A DNA stretch of 64,000 nucleotides from Hirundichthys speculiger (GCA_018398805.1 JAGFBZ010000559.1:248001-312000); one strand, 5' to 3'. Counted from the first letter of the stretch, positions 1 to 12,300 are shown. Translations and numbers: made by a program. The notes: generated by a model not told the origin, from the sequence alone.

Positions 1-1400
1 GAAACATTCAGTTATTCAGACACTAAAGACAGAAACTCACTGGAAGGTTCTGCACTATCAGGACATTTTAGATGTTTGTCAAGTTTTCTAATAAAAAAAA
101 AAATCCATTTTGGCTCATATTATTCAATTTCTGTTCATTTGTAAATATTAAGGTCACACCAAAGGTCATCTCAAGTAACAAGTCAGTGTCTGGAGGAGGT
201 TGACTGATCTGAATAAATAAAAATGACTAATACAGGCTCTTAACCAGAGCTCTGAGTTACATTTATCCTAGACTCAGAGACAAAAGTAGCTCAGTTATTT
301 CTTTTACGTGAGAGAACGTGAACACATCTCAGCAGAATTCATGGAAAACTACAATTACAGCTGATCATGTTATAACCTGATTTTTGTTGTTTTCTCGCTC
401 ATCTCTTTTTCACATTTCTTTTTCACATGTCCTGTACTTTCTCACTGAAGCTCATGATGATAAATGTTACAATCAGCAAGTTTTTTTTACTGAACAAATG
501 TTCATGGTCTTTACTTTCCCACTGAATGTCCTTGGAGGGCTGATAGATAAAATATTTCTGTCCCGTCAGTCAGGTCTGATACATTAGATACACACCCGAA
601 ACAACACTCATTCATGTTGTTTAACACACTCATGACCTGGACAGTGGTTGGTCCGTCTATCTTTATGAGGACACAGGGATAAATTTATGTTTCATTTAAA
701 TGTGGGGAGGGTTTCCTACTCGACTGATATTTTTCACCATGCATGTGTCAGCGTATCGGACGGTAAAGACCGTTCAAGGATTCCTGCTCTGACACAGATC
801 TCAGGCACTGAAAGTTGTAGATTAGTGAAAGGAATGTAAACCTGGCACGCTGGGGTCGGTACTATTTGATACTACACTTTAAGAAGGTTCAAAAGGATGA
901 ATAGAAAAAAGCCAAACATCCTTGATAAACAGACAGTTTTAGTTTGTTAGAGGAGTTAAATTCTCTATTCAAAACAATCGTCCGCTCGCCCAGTTGATCA
1001 AATACCAGCGAAGACCTTGACTCCCCCAGAGACACAATATGCTAAACAAAAAGATAAAAACTACAAGTATCTAGTCAGATTCAGCCGGTGCAGTCCAGGC
1101 TGTACAAACAGACGTGTCATTGGAGACGAAAAGGTTTTGTGACTTCAGCTGGTGCTCCTGTTAAACACACAACACAATAAAAGGTTTTCCTTGAATATCA
1201 TTAATATTTCCTTCAGATTTAGAGCCATTTCCTTATCAGACTTCTCTGTCTTCATTCTCTTTCTCTGCATGTGTCTGACTGACCAGGAGCCTCCTGAACT
1301 AAAAACTACAAACAAAAAACTGGCGTATGTCATTCTCCAGGGTTCTTCAGGCGTACACACTTTTTTAACCAATATATTTATTGATTTTGCTGTGTAAATA
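1..1400. other. no gene recognised
   Basis: AT-rich sequence without a credible exon, transposon protein or tandem repeat that I can recognise. Short open frames here have no family resemblance. Confidence 0.5.
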
Positions 1401-1404
1401 CACA

Positions 1405-3096
1405 AATACCAGATGTTTTGGTCTATAAGTCGCCTTTTTTTTAGTCGTTTGGCTGGTCCTGAGACTTATATTTTGAAGTGACTTATATATCAAAAATATT
1501 CTCCATGTCTCCATGACAACAACAGGACATCATCTACACTCATGACATCTGAACACTGATACTGAAAACAATGACAAGAGTAAACCATAAAGACTGAGAG
1601 AACACAAATATGACTCCAAAAAGAAAAAGCTCTGCTGCAGAATTTAAACTTAAGATGGAGGAACGAGTCCACAGATGGAGGAACGAGTCCACAGATGGAG
1701 GAACGGGTCCACAGATGGAGGAACGAGTCCACAGATGGAGGAACGGGTCCACAGATGGAGGAACGAGTCCACAGATGGAGGAACGAGTCCACAGATGGAG
1801 GAACGAGTCCACAGATGGAGGAACGAGTCAACAGATGGAGGAACAGGTCCACAGATGGAGGAACGGTTCCACAGATGGAGGGACGAGTCCACAGATGGAG
1901 GGACGAGTCCACAGATGGAGAGACGAGTCCACAGATGGAGGAACGGTTCCACAGATGGAGGAACGGGTCCACAGATGGAGGAACGAGTCCACAGATGGAG
2001 AGACGAGTCCACAGATGGAGGAACGGGTCCCCAGATGGAGGAACGAGTCCACAGATGGAGGAACGAGTCCACAGATGGAGGAACGAGTCCACAGATGGAG
2101 GAACGAGTCAACAGATGGAGGAACAGGTCCACAGATTGAGGAACGGTTCCACAGATGGAGGGACGAGTCCACAGATGGAGGGACGAGTCCACAGATGGAG
2201 GAACGAGTCCACAGGTGTAGGGACGAGTCCACAGGTGAAGGAACGAGTCCACAGTTGGAGGGACGAGTCCACAGGTGGAGGAACGAGTCCACAGGTGGAG
2301 GAACGAGTCCACAGGTGGAGGAAAGAGTCCACAGGTGGAGGAACGAGTCCACAGGTGGAGGAACGAGTCCACAGGTGGAGAGACGAGTCCACAGATGGAG
2401 CAACGAGTCCACAGATGGAGGAACGAGTCCACAGGTGGAGGGACGAGTCCACAGGTGGAGGAACGAGTCCACAGATGGAGGAACGAGTCAACAGATGGAG
2501 GAACGGGTCCACAGATGGAGGGACGAGTCCACAGATGGAGGGACGAGTCCACAGATGGAGAGACGAGTCCACAGATGGAGGAATGAGTCCACAGATGGAG
2601 GAACGAGTCCACAGATGGAGGGACGAGTCCACAGGTGGAGGAACGAGTCCACAGTTGGAGGGACGAGTCCACAGGTGGAGGAACGAGTCCACAGGTGGAG
2701 GAAAGAGTTCACAGGTGGAGGAACGAGTCCACAGGTGGAGGAACGAGTCCACAGGTGGAGGAACGAGTCCACAGGTGGAGGAACGAGTCCACAGGTGGAG
2801 AAACTAGTCCACAGATGGAGGAACGAGTCCACAGGTGGAGGAAAGAGTCCACAGGTGGAGGAAAGAGTCCACAGGTGGAGGAACGAGTCCACAGATGGAG
2901 GAACTGGTCCACAGGTGGAGGAACGAGTCCACAGATGGAGGAACGAGTCCACAGATGGAGGAGCCCATCAGTGGTGCAATTATCACCTCCTCTTATTGAC
3001 CCATGAGATTTGTATATATTGTTTTCCTCTTCGTGACGTATTGTTTGACAGATGTGACTAATACTCCTCTGCGACCTGCAGTCCAGAAAACACGGT
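1405..3096 (+). mobile_element. pogo/Tigger-like DNA transposon relic, expanded by a minisatellite
   Basis: The left end (about 1405-1435) carries a tataagtcgc motif. The right end (about 3068-3096) reads gcgacctgcagtcc then a cggtac end, and its reverse complement resembles the left end, so these look like diverged terminal inverted repeats. An ATG at 1610 opens MTPKRKSSAAEFKLK, which resembles the start of the basic N-terminal helix-turn-helix of pogo/Tigger transposases (typically xPKRKxYxxxFKLxVV). The frame then runs straight into a 20-bp tandem repeat, and no DDE catalytic domain remains. The element is therefore non-autonomous. The family call rests on end motifs and about 15 residues and is moderately secure. 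Confidence 0.55.
1655..2961 (+). repeat. 20-bp minisatellite (VNTR), about 65 units
   Basis: Consensus unit gaacgagtccacagatggag, repeated head to tail with single-base variants. Units up to about 2200 almost all have acagatggag; from about 2210 acaggtggag variants dominate in blocks, then mix again near the right end. This suggests local homogenisation. Because 20 is not a multiple of 3 and the unit has no stop, all three forward frames and the reverse frames stay open over long distances, giving a 20-residue peptide period (60 nt). The long open frames are a by-product of the repeat and not evidence of a protein. Confidence 0.95.
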
Positions 3097-3182
3097 ACAC
3101 ACTCAGAGAATAACAATAGAAACAATGCGAACAATACCCCCATACCCCCCCCCCCCCACAACAGAGTACACATACAGAGATC

Positions 3183-3280
3183 CATCCATCCATCCATTTT
3201 CTATACCAGTTTTATCCTCTGAAGGGTCACGGGGATCTGCTGGAGCCTATCCCAGCCGTCTACGGGCGAAAGGCAGGGGT
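3183..3280 (-). mobile_element. short 5'-truncated LINE 3' end with (ATGG)n tail
   Basis: On the minus strand the piece ends in ATGG repeats (seen as ccatccatcc on the plus strand) and contains cacggggatctgctggagcc. It is flanked by a 12-bp direct repeat catacagagatc at 3171-3182 and 3281-3292. A target-site duplication of this size plus a simple-repeat 3' tail is the signature of target-primed reverse transcription. The same family occurs at 43305-43442. Confidence 0.75.
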
Positions 3281-3314
3281 CATACAGAGATCAAAAATTA
3301 AAATAAAAATGATC

Positions 3315-3337
3315 AACCCTAACCCTAACCCTAACCC
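3315..3337 (+). repeat. interstitial vertebrate telomere-type repeat
   Basis: Almost four uninterrupted units of aaccct. It is too short to mark a chromosome end. It may be a repair scar or chance. Confidence 0.85.
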
Positions 3338-4034
3338 ACAGGAAATTTTAATTAAACCGATGTATAAGGAGGTGTGGCAGTTTCATACAAGCTTTCATTT
3401 TGTCCTCCTACTTCACTCATTTACAGTCTGATCACATTCCAGGAATTTCATAAACATCTCCCATAGCTCCCTGAAGTTATTTACTTTGCCTTTGACCAGA
3501 TAGATTAGTTCTTCCAGCGCCTGGCTGGCTGCCATTTCTTGTAGCCACATCTTAGGTGTAGGACTGTCCAGCCTGATGCAGAGATAAATCCATCATCACT
3601 GTTCCTGGCCTGGTGTCAAATGATCAGGATAGATGCCTAACAAACAAAGTTTAGCTTCCAGTGGAACCTTTATATTAGCCACATGTGAAATTATATTGAT
3701 CACATTTTCCCAAAATAACTGGATCTTTTGGCATTCCCAAACTCGGTGTAGGAGACCGTCTACACCATCACTGCACTTGGAGCAGCTGTCAGGGATGTTG
3801 GGGTCTTACTGGTGAGGTTTTACAGGAGTTACATAGGTTGACTGTTATGTACAGAGCTATGTCACTCTGGAACAAAGTACCATTACATTTGACCAGCATC
3901 ACCAGTAGGGTCAGTTTTAAGAAGAAATTAAGAGCAGCAGTTATTCAGAAGGAAATCAGTTTAGGATGATATTTGGCATATGAAGGTTGGTTGTATTTGT
4001 ATTGTACTATATTGCGTACTATATTGCGCTATAT

Positions 4035-5592
4035 GCGCTGTTAGCAGGATGTCCGAAAAGCTCGCTAAATAGCCTTCGTTGATCCAGAATGCAGCAGCGA
4101 GGGTGCTGACAGGAATCCGCAAGCGAGATCACATCTCTCCCGTGTTAGCCTCCCTCCATTGGCTTCCCGTGAAATTTAGAATTGAGTTTAAAATTCTGCT
4201 TCTCGCATATAAGGCCCTTAATGGCCTAGCTCCGCGCTATTTACAAGACTTGATAGCATGTTATGCTCCTAATAGAGCTCTCCGCTCTCAGAGTGCAGGA
4301 TTACTCGTCGTTCCTAGAATATCTAAAAGTAGGTTTGGAGGACGGGCCTTCTGCTACCAGGCACCTTTTTTATGGAACCAGCTACCAGTTTGGGTTAAGG
4401 AGGCTGATACTATCTCCATTTTTAAAACTAAATTGAAAACATTTCTGTTCAGTAAAGCCTACAATTAGTCTTAACTATAGTGTGTAGGGGCTAATAGTTA
4501 TAACTATAGTTGTAGTAGTAAGACTAGAGTAGCTCGTCTTAATCACAGCTTCGTCATAGTTATGCTGCTATAGGCCTACGCTACAGGGAGACACCAGCAT
4601 GATCTGCTGAGTGGTGTCTCCACTGCTCTTCTCCTTTTCTTCCCTTTCTTCCTCCCTTCCTCCTCCTCCAGCTCATTTATAATTATTTGGGAGCACCCTG
4701 CTACTGAAACTGTGCTCCATTTTCTTTGCTTTCCTGTGTTTGTTGTGCTGTTTCTGCCCCCTTTTCTCTTTGTGTATTTGCAGGCCAGAGTTTCCTGGGT
4801 TTCATGCTGACTTGCAGTTCCATCTTCTGTCCATCCTCCCGGGGTTCTCCTCCACTTGTGTTTGGGTACCGACTGGCGTGGTGATCGGCGACCTGGTCCT
4901 CTGGCCATCTCATCCCAGTGCTGCTGCCTCCATCTGTTTATGTTTATATATTGCATCCTTTTGCTTGAAATCCTACCCTTACCCTTCTCTTTTCTTAAAC
5001 CCAAACCCCCTCCTCCTCCCCCCCTCCTCCCCCTTCTCTCACACACCTCACCTACACCCCACCCGCACATTACTGATACTCAAGAGCCTATCATGGCTCA
5101 TTACGCTGACCACACGCCCAAGGGCCCTCCATAGCTCGCTTGCATTCACCCTACAACAATTCCACTACTTCTTTATTATTATTTTTTTTTACTTTTTCTG
5201 TGCTCTCTCCTCTCTCTGTCCTACATCCTCTTTCTGTCCTCCATCTTCTCTCTGTCCTACATCCTCTCTCTGTCCTGTCTCCCCTCTTTTTCTTTCTCTA
5301 CCCGGCTGGCCTTCGGCAGGAAGGTCCCCCATTATGATCCAGGTCCTGCTCAAGGTTTCTTCCTCTTAAAGTGGAGTTTTTCCTTGCCACTGTTTGGTAT
5401 AAAGGTTTTTTTTCTCCCTACGTGGGAGTTTTTAACCTGCCATTATCGCTGATTGGATTTAATTATATAATCTTAGTTGATGATATTTGCTCGGGGGTCA
5501 TGCTCTGGGTCTCTGTAAAGCGCCTAGAGACAATTGTCATTGTAACAGACGCTATATAAATAAAATTGAATTGAATTGAATTGAATTGAATA
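4035..5592 (+). mobile_element. L2/Rex1-like LINE 3' half (inner insert)
   Basis: Begins with the C-terminal RT region and continues through a pyrimidine-rich 3' UTR to a (ttgaa)n tail at about 5563-5590, preceded by cgcctagagacaattgtcattg. Fish L2/Rex1-type elements end in this way. It lies inside the outer LINE fragment. The sequences either side (gaaggt..gtatttgtatt before and after) are similar, which may be an old duplication at the target. Confidence 0.7.
4079..4468 (+). pseudogene. L2/Rex1-like reverse transcriptase C-terminus
   Basis: 129 codons open to the natural stop. The sequence has the hallmark C-terminal blocks of this LINE group: QNAAARVLTG, HWLPVKFRIEFK, YKALNGLAPRYL, GGRAFCYQAPFLWNQLP and LKTFLFSKAY. 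The RT catalytic core lies upstream and is absent (5' truncation), so the fragment is inactive. A second, shorter fragment of the same region lies at 33214-33328 beside the assembly gap. Confidence 0.85.
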
Positions 5593-5774
5593 TTGAAGGT
5601 CTGTATTTGTATTTTATTATATTGAAGTATTTTCTTAATGTTTCTTAATGTTTCTATAATGTTTGATGTTTGTATTGTATTTTGTGTATTTTGTGTGGAC
5701 CCCAGGAAGAATAATTGTTGCTGCGGTAACAGCTAATGGGGATCCTAAATAAACAATAAACAATAGGTCCTGAG

Positions 5775-6682
5775 CCATCACTTTCACTGCACCAGTCTTC
5801 ATGCTGTGTTAATAGTCTGCGTTTGTGCTTTTAAACAAGCACTACTCATCCATCCTTGGTAATATCTACCTTTAAATCATAGGTCCATGCATTGAGTCTT
5901 GGGTGGGAACTTAATAAGCCATATATTGCAGACAGCTGACCGCAAGCTTCCTTATTAGTAACAATAAATTCTTCTATAACTGACATGAGAGGGCTATCTA
6001 AAGAACGAGTCTGTGATTTTATGAAGTTTCTTAACTGCGAGTATTTGAAGAAGTGGGTTTGTGGGATTCTGTATTTATGGACCAATTGGTCAAAGGTCAT
6101 TAAATTCATCCCCATATACAGGTCACCTATTTTAGCCAAACCTCTTCTATTCCATGGCTTAAAACCACTGTTGGCTTGACCAGGTAAAAAGTTATCATTA
6201 CCCCAAATTGGAAAACATTGACAAAGTATGTGTGCATCTCCTGTAAAAGTATGAAGCACGTGCCAGACTGCCACAATGTATTTTTAACAAATGTTTTTTT
6301 TGTCTCCTTCTTGAGTTTCTTAACATGAGAACATGAGTGTACAGATTCGACTGAAGAGGTGTACGTGTTGTGGTGGTGTGCTCAATAGTTCACCATGCTG
6401 GAGGATCAGGAACAGAAAAATAAAACATTGTTGTGTGCAGTTGTGCTGCCCAGTAGTACCACTGTAAACTGGGAACCTGAACCCCCCTCTATTATGAGGG
6501 AGGTACAATAGGTGGAGCTGCAGCATTGAACGCCTCTTGGTCCATATTAAGTTGGAGAAAGATTTTCTAACTTTGCAGAAAAAGGAATGTGGGACTGGGA
6601 GAGGGATGGACTGAAATAAATACAAACATTTGGGCAAATACCTCCATGAAGTATTTCCTTTCAGTTCTATCAAAGGCAACAA
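5775..6682 (-). pseudogene. L1/Tx1-like reverse transcriptase, post-RT region (broken)
   Basis: Two open pieces, 6682-6320 (120 codons) and 6274-5846 (142 codons), lie in different frames but follow each other in the order expected for L1-clade ORF2 downstream of the RT core. The second shows a KPWNRRGLAKIGDLY stretch followed by a FFKYSQLRNFI stretch, both typical of Tx1/L1-like fish elements. Stops and frameshifts separate the pieces. No function is expected. Confidence 0.7.
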
Positions 6683-7400
6683 CAGGATTGTGTTATAAAT
6701 TGCACTGCGCTTTTTTATGCAAGATATTCGATACTCTGCGTGTATTATGAAACACTTGGTGTCCTAATACAAAACCATCATGGTCATCAGGAATCGGAGA
6801 TGGGACAAAACACTCTAGTCTCCTCCTGAAGGTTTTATCAAGTATTTTTGTATCACAGCACATTAGGGACAAAGGATGATGGGATCCAACTTCTGTTGCT
6901 GCGTGTCATCGGGGTATTCTGATTGGTAAAGGGACTCATAAAATGTTCTAAAGTAGGAGTTTATTTCAACTGGATCCACCGTATGATCCCCATTCTCTAA
7001 CTGAATTGAATTTATAGCTGTGTCAGACTGCATTCTTTAAACCTCCATGCTAGCAATTTACCAGCCTCGTCTCCGTGATCATAAGAAGACTGTTTGAACC
7101 AAAGGAAATATGCGGTGATAGACCGCAACATGGGGTAACAGACTTGTGGGAATTAATAAGTAGTCGATGCTGTTTTTTAAGTACTGGAATACCAAGAAAA
7201 CTCCTTTTTATCAGGATGGAGTTTCCTCCAAACTTCAGATAAGTTCAGATCAGCTATAGACTGGAGCAAAACCTTCCCAGTGTTGAAACATGAGAAACAT
7301 CGGTATCTGAGGAGCGGTCCTTCCATTGTCCAGGAGGATATCATGAGAAATACATCCCTAAAAGAGGTGGGTGTAACCTCGGTGAATAAGATAATAAACT

Positions 7401-8089
7401 GTTAGAACTTAAGACCAAACTTACATGTAAGCAAGGAAAATAATCATTGTGTTTTAATGTAACAGACTCGCCACAATAAGTTGCTGTTCAAATTGTTATT
7501 TTTATCTGAACTGTTCCTTAAACAGGTGCATGTGACAGCTGAGCACGTAACCATAGCAACACTGCTGGAGGGGGCGGGAATGACCAGAGTAACGGCAGAA
7601 CAGTACAGATGGAAAGATCGAGAAGAACGAGAAGAAAAAAGAAAATGAATAGGAATAAAAGGAGTGTATTTTGAGGTTTTGCATGGGTGATTTCTGTTGA
7701 GTAACAGGAGCCTCTAGCTTCTTAATTAGGTCTTAATTACGCAGAATAGGAGGAATGGGTACTGGGCCAAGGAAGGAGTTAACTCTCAACTCTCCTCAGA
7801 GAGTCGGAGGAATATAATTTGGATAAAAATTCATGAAAGTTTTATTGAACTCGACAGGGTTGAAAGTGGTCTGACTGTTTTCAGATCAGATACCAGCTAT
7901 TTTCCTGTTTGGCTCTGCGTCCATTCAGCAGATTAGCAAGTCATTTTCTAAACTTCTTCCCATGTTCATATAGTAAACTGTTGCTATTTAATAAAATACT
8001 CTGTTTGATGAGTCGTCAGAAGGTCAAATCTAGTTTGGAGGTAATTTTTTTTTATTATAGAGCTCTGGGTTTTGGTGGTCCCATATAGC
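7401..8089. other. no gene recognised
   Basis: Unique-looking AT-rich sequence. Nothing coding or repetitive is recognised. Confidence 0.4.
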
Positions 8090-8428
8090 GATTTACAGAT
8101 TGCGATAAAATCCTCGTTCTGGTTCAGATCCAGATCAGCCTTTGAAATTTGATAGAGATTCCCATTGTCAATCCCTGAGTGAAATTTCATGAGTTTTGTG
8201 AAATAATTAACGGAGATATTGAGATAACCACATTGTTATCGAAAATTTGAAAGTGATCCAGAATCCAGGAATTCTTCCAGATCACAGCCAAAATGAAATC
8301 AGTTCTTCCTTTTCACATTTCTGACAACTCTGGAAAATTTCATCAAATCCATCCAGAACTTTTTGAGTTATCTTGAACACAGACAGACAGATAAACGCCG
8401 GCAAAAACATAACCTCCTTGGGGAAGTA
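8090..8428 (-). mobile_element. MITE-like interspersed repeat, inverted copy
   Basis: Reverse-complement match to the element at 18837-19252. Shared blocks include tcaaatccatccagaac, gttatcttgaacacagac and the segment around gattgcgataaaatcc. Its outer end (cctccttggggaag) corresponds to the left end of the other copy. No protein is encoded. Confidence 0.7.
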
Positions 8429-8718
8429 AAAAGGTTGATCAATAGAAATATAGGCAGGGCTTAATGGACTGAATGAACTATGGATTGTACGGGGGTGGAG
8501 CTTCAATCTGCAGGTGCAGGCAACAGGTGGTTGGAAGCAGGAAGCTGGATCCACTATATATGTGTTTAGCTGAACTGACGACAATGAAATCCTGGAGCCA
8601 CGTCCTGAAGACCAGAGAGAGCTGGATTATTTGTACTTCAAGGTGGATAATTTCATGGGCTGTTATTTTTTCCTTTTGTATATTCATGCTATGAGGTTGA
8701 ATCAAATCTAATTGAGTC
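8429..8718. other. short spacer, nothing recognised
   Basis: No coding or repeat feature that I can identify between the MITE copy and the LTR element. Confidence 0.4.
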
Positions 8719-9214
8719 TGAAAGTATATCTCCATGTTCTTTTATCTGGTGCCTATTTACGAGACTAGAAACAAAGGTCAATCAAAGAGTTTAATACAAT
8801 CATGATACAAAGAATTATTATTATGCCATGCAGAATATTTTAATCGGCCGATCGTACACTTCCTAACACCATGGGGAGATGCCAGGAAATGCGCACCTGA
8901 AGTCAGATTCTGTCCATCTTTTAAGGATCCAGAGAAGGCGGATCCTGTTCTCCTGGGTTTTATGGCTCTTTGTCTTCAAGAATCCAGATGGCCAATCGCA
9001 GGTCCAGACACATGTGGTTGTGAGATGTCCCCTCAAATGTTTATCTATGCTGTCACAGACTCTTGGTCGCAAACTGTTGGTGGGGGTCGGGGAGGATGTT
9101 ACAGTAAGTCATAAACCTAAGCTGAGGAACTCACTGTCGTAAAAGGAGACAGCATCCCTTCCCGTCATAAAGTTTTAGTTTTACCTATTCTGAGTTAATT
9201 CTAAAATCCTAACA
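8719..9214 (-). repeat. 3' LTR
   Basis: TG...CA ended long terminal repeat of 496 bp, direct copy of 13794-14282. It differs mainly by point changes and short indels (for example a 4-bp cggccgat difference near 8845). Confidence 0.85.
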
Positions 9215-9274
9215 AATCTCCACTCAAAACATGATTTATTTATGTTTTCCAAATCAACTGTAGAAGACATCTAG

Positions 9275-9275
<1 letters not shown>

Positions 9276-9359
<84 letters not shown>
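9276..9359. repeat. (TA)n microsatellite
   Basis: About 42 uninterrupted TA units inside the LTR element, next to the 3' LTR. Confidence 0.95.
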
Positions 9360-9362
<3 letters not shown>

Positions 9363-12300
9363 AACCCTTTATGTGAAATTAAAATAAAACAGTATACCAG
9401 AACCTCCCAGCAACACAAGAACATGTAAACTCATTTTGAAATATTTCATATTACAAATAAACACTCAAGAACTGTAATTTGTAAAATATGAATAAGGTGA
9501 TCATCCATAATGTAATTGATAATATTGAGTTCATCCCAGTTGAAGAGAAGGAAATCCAGATGTCCACAGATGACAGGCCAGTGTGACAATTCAGATGAAG
9601 TGAGAAGTTGACCTCCAATGGATTAAAGATGATGTGAAGAAATATGAAGAAACTGTTTGAATCCTCTGTTCTCCTGAACACAGTCAAAAAGGGTGGTTAG
9701 GCTCCATCAGCCTAGAATTCAGCCAGGAACTTCCACTCTGGTCGTAAAACATCAATGTATCTGCCACAGGCTCCTTTATAACACCACAGCCTGTATCAGA
9801 AAGCACAATACAAGGGTTGCACAATAACACCTATCTAACACCATATGTTAGTTTGAAAGAGGTTACAGACTCAGGAGAGATGTTATGGATTAGAAAAATA
9901 TCCTGCACTAATCAATAACTGGATCCAAATATCAGCTCACCTTACAATATTTATAATTAGAATCAGAATCGCCTTTATTGTCATTGTATTGCATACAACG
10001 AAATTTGAGTATATTTAAGAATAATCCACAACCAGTAGAAAACTGTCCATGCTGTTATAATGTTAACTACAAAAACTTTGTGCAGAAACATGCAGAAAAA
10101 GATAGAAAAACATGTTGAAAATAAACTAATCAATAAAGTGGTAACCTTGTTGTAAGTTCATTACGGTGAATATAAATTTAGAATAATAATTCATTTTTTC
10201 CCTCTTTTATCACTTACAAAAGCCTTTTCACTCACTTACAATTATCTTTCCTCTATTATGTTTCACTTTATCACCTCCATCCTAGTCTTTTCCACTCATG
10301 TCCTTCAAATATTTCAATGTCCTTACATACATTCTCTGTCCTTCTTTAATGCATTCATATTTTTCTTATTTCTTTCTTCCTCCTCTCTTAAAAAAAAAGA
10401 AAAAATGCCACACTCCCTCATTAGGAAGTGATACCTCAAATCGTCCCAATTATATACAAAAAAAAATTAAATCACCGAAGAAAGGATGAGAGAGAGACAC
10501 AATCCAGCATGACCGTCATCAGGAGATTATCAAACGTCACAGAACCCAGATCCAACCCCTCCATCACAGCAGCATCAGTCAACCATGAACGCCAGACATC
10601 ACAGCTCCCTCTTTAGTGTCATTTTCCTCAAACAGCAGTGTCTTGATATCAGAGTGTGCCAGCCATAAAAGTTCTTTGAACAAGTCTTTGTGTCCATCAG
10701 CGAGAGCCCACCTCGCTTTAAATGCCATTTGGAGAGAGAACAAATTTGTTCTTGGCCATGTGAATTGAAGATATCGTCTTTAGAGGAAACGTGTTAAGGG
10801 GTCACCAAAAAAATCCAGAATTCACAGAAACCAAATACAGCCATAAAAAGGAAGCAGGAACTGGTCCGCAAACGTTAGACATCCCCCAAATAACAGCCAC
10901 TCTAAGTCGTAAATCTCTCCATCACTTTTACGGCACTAAAAGTAAAACTGAACGTAAGCACTAAAACAGAAGACATGTAATGTTTTACTGGTCACAGCAT
11001 AAAACACAAAAATTCTAAAAAACACAATAAATCTGAGAATAGACTCCATCATTCACAGGAAATGAGTTCCAGAAACAAAAATCACTAACTTATCTAAACT
11101 CCACAAAAAGTTTCAACCAATATTTAGGCAACCCAGAAAACAACTGCTAACAGTTGTTCACAGAAATAACTATAACTGCCCTCATCATATTATTTATGTA
11201 TCATTTATAATAATCAATACGATCCACCTTTATATTCACCGTATCGAATAAAAATGTATAGATAAAATAGAGTGAGGCCTCCTGACCAGCCAATTTATTA
11301 ATCAGAGACCCATTATATATTCCTATAAAATCAATATGAGTGAGAGACTCTGCATAACAATAAACCCATCACATCTAATCCCACAGATGAAAGAAACACA
11401 GAATTAACATGCAAAGACATGTCAAACAGAGTAAAAACTTCATCACAACCATAGGGAAAAATGTTAGTTCTGACGACAGCATCAATAACATCAAACCTTG
11501 TATCAAAACACTCATCCAATGAAATTCTTCCACATATTCATCTTAATACACCAACCTTCTGGTATACTTTATCATTATATCATGTTATATACTATAATAT
11601 TATTATATTATCAAGGTAAAGCAAATCAATAATACCCCATCTTTAATTCCTGGTCTGAAGAACCATCAGGCTCCACAGACGTAAAAGAAGTGATTGGGTA
11701 TAGTCATATTTATGTCCTTCCGTCAGGTAAAGAGGCCCATAGTCAGTCAGTCTCGGACCTCATATCAGTTTCAGTCAGTCCCTGTCAGCAACCAGAATAT
11801 AACGTGGGTCATATCAAGTATTGTCATTTTTGTCTTTGTAGGCCAACACACACGCACACAAGCAAAATGCCACCAAAAATAAAATAAAAAAATAAAAAAG
11901 GACCATGGTCTTTAAAAGCTCAGAGTAAGAATGAGGAATAACACATGAGAGAAAAGAAAGGGAGGGGGCTGAGGGAGGAAGCCCGAAGAAAAGGAGGGGT
12001 CGAGCAGAGTGAGAAAAAGTTTTTTTCTTTTTCCAGTAATGCTATGTATTTGTAAAATTCTTCAAAGCCTTAGTTGTTATTATGTTCATGAGATACGTAC
12101 TCCATCATTTTTAATTTAATCACCTATAATCACCTTCCTGCAATTGAGTAAACATTTTCCACCTCCTTAACCCCCCTTAACTGCCGCAGGACAAAGGATC
12201 ACTTCTCTGCCGTCTGTCCTTTGATTTCCACAATTTAGCTAATAAACCTTTTTCACCACCTTAACAACAAAATACTGATCAAAAACCCAGATTTACCGTC

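Larger units (their letters stand above)
3803..5768 (+). mobile_element. LINE 3' fragment inserted in the L1-like relic (outer insert)
   Basis: The left part (3803-4020) translates on the plus strand to the last residues of a LINE reverse transcriptase (MYRAMSLWNKVPLHL). The right part (about 5590-5768) is a 3' UTR with tgtggaccccaggaagaata and an aataaacaataaacaata tail. Between them lies another, complete 3' half of a different LINE. The host L1-like frame resumes on either side, so this is an insertion, with some loss of host sequence. I could not define a target duplication. Confidence 0.55.
3410..7400 (-). mobile_element. L1/Tx1-like LINE relic, minus strand, interrupted
   Basis: Conceptual minus-strand translation gives scattered, frame-broken pieces of an L1-clade ORF2, in order from high to low coordinate: linker and early RT segments (about 7390-6720, ending with a GFVLG..VFHNTRR piece like the L1 GFxxGRQxxDNxRR motif), a thumb/connection piece (6682-6320, YLFQSIPLPVPHSFF), a post-RT piece (6274-5846, IWGN..FLPGQANSGFKPWNRRGL), and the C-terminal Cys-rich end (about 3800-3410, SCSKCSDG..LLHRVWECQKIQLFW). 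The central RT block with the catalytic YxDD is missing. The C-terminus is separated from the rest by about 2 kb of other LINEs (3803-5768). Confidence 0.7.

Noticed and set aside
1655..2961. CRISPR array
   Set aside because: The repeats are contiguous with no unique spacers, and the sequence is from a vertebrate.
1610..3061. 483-codon plus-strand ORF as a protein-coding gene
   Set aside because: Nearly all of it is the 20-bp minisatellite. Equivalent long frames exist in the other frames and on the other strand, and only the first about 15 codons resemble a protein (transposase start).
3315..3337. Chromosome end
   Set aside because: Fewer than four telomere units, with ordinary sequence on both sides.
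4740..5369. 209-codon plus-strand ORF, Pro/Leu/Ser-rich
   Set aside because: It lies in the pyrimidine-rich 3' UTR of the L2/Rex1-like LINE.
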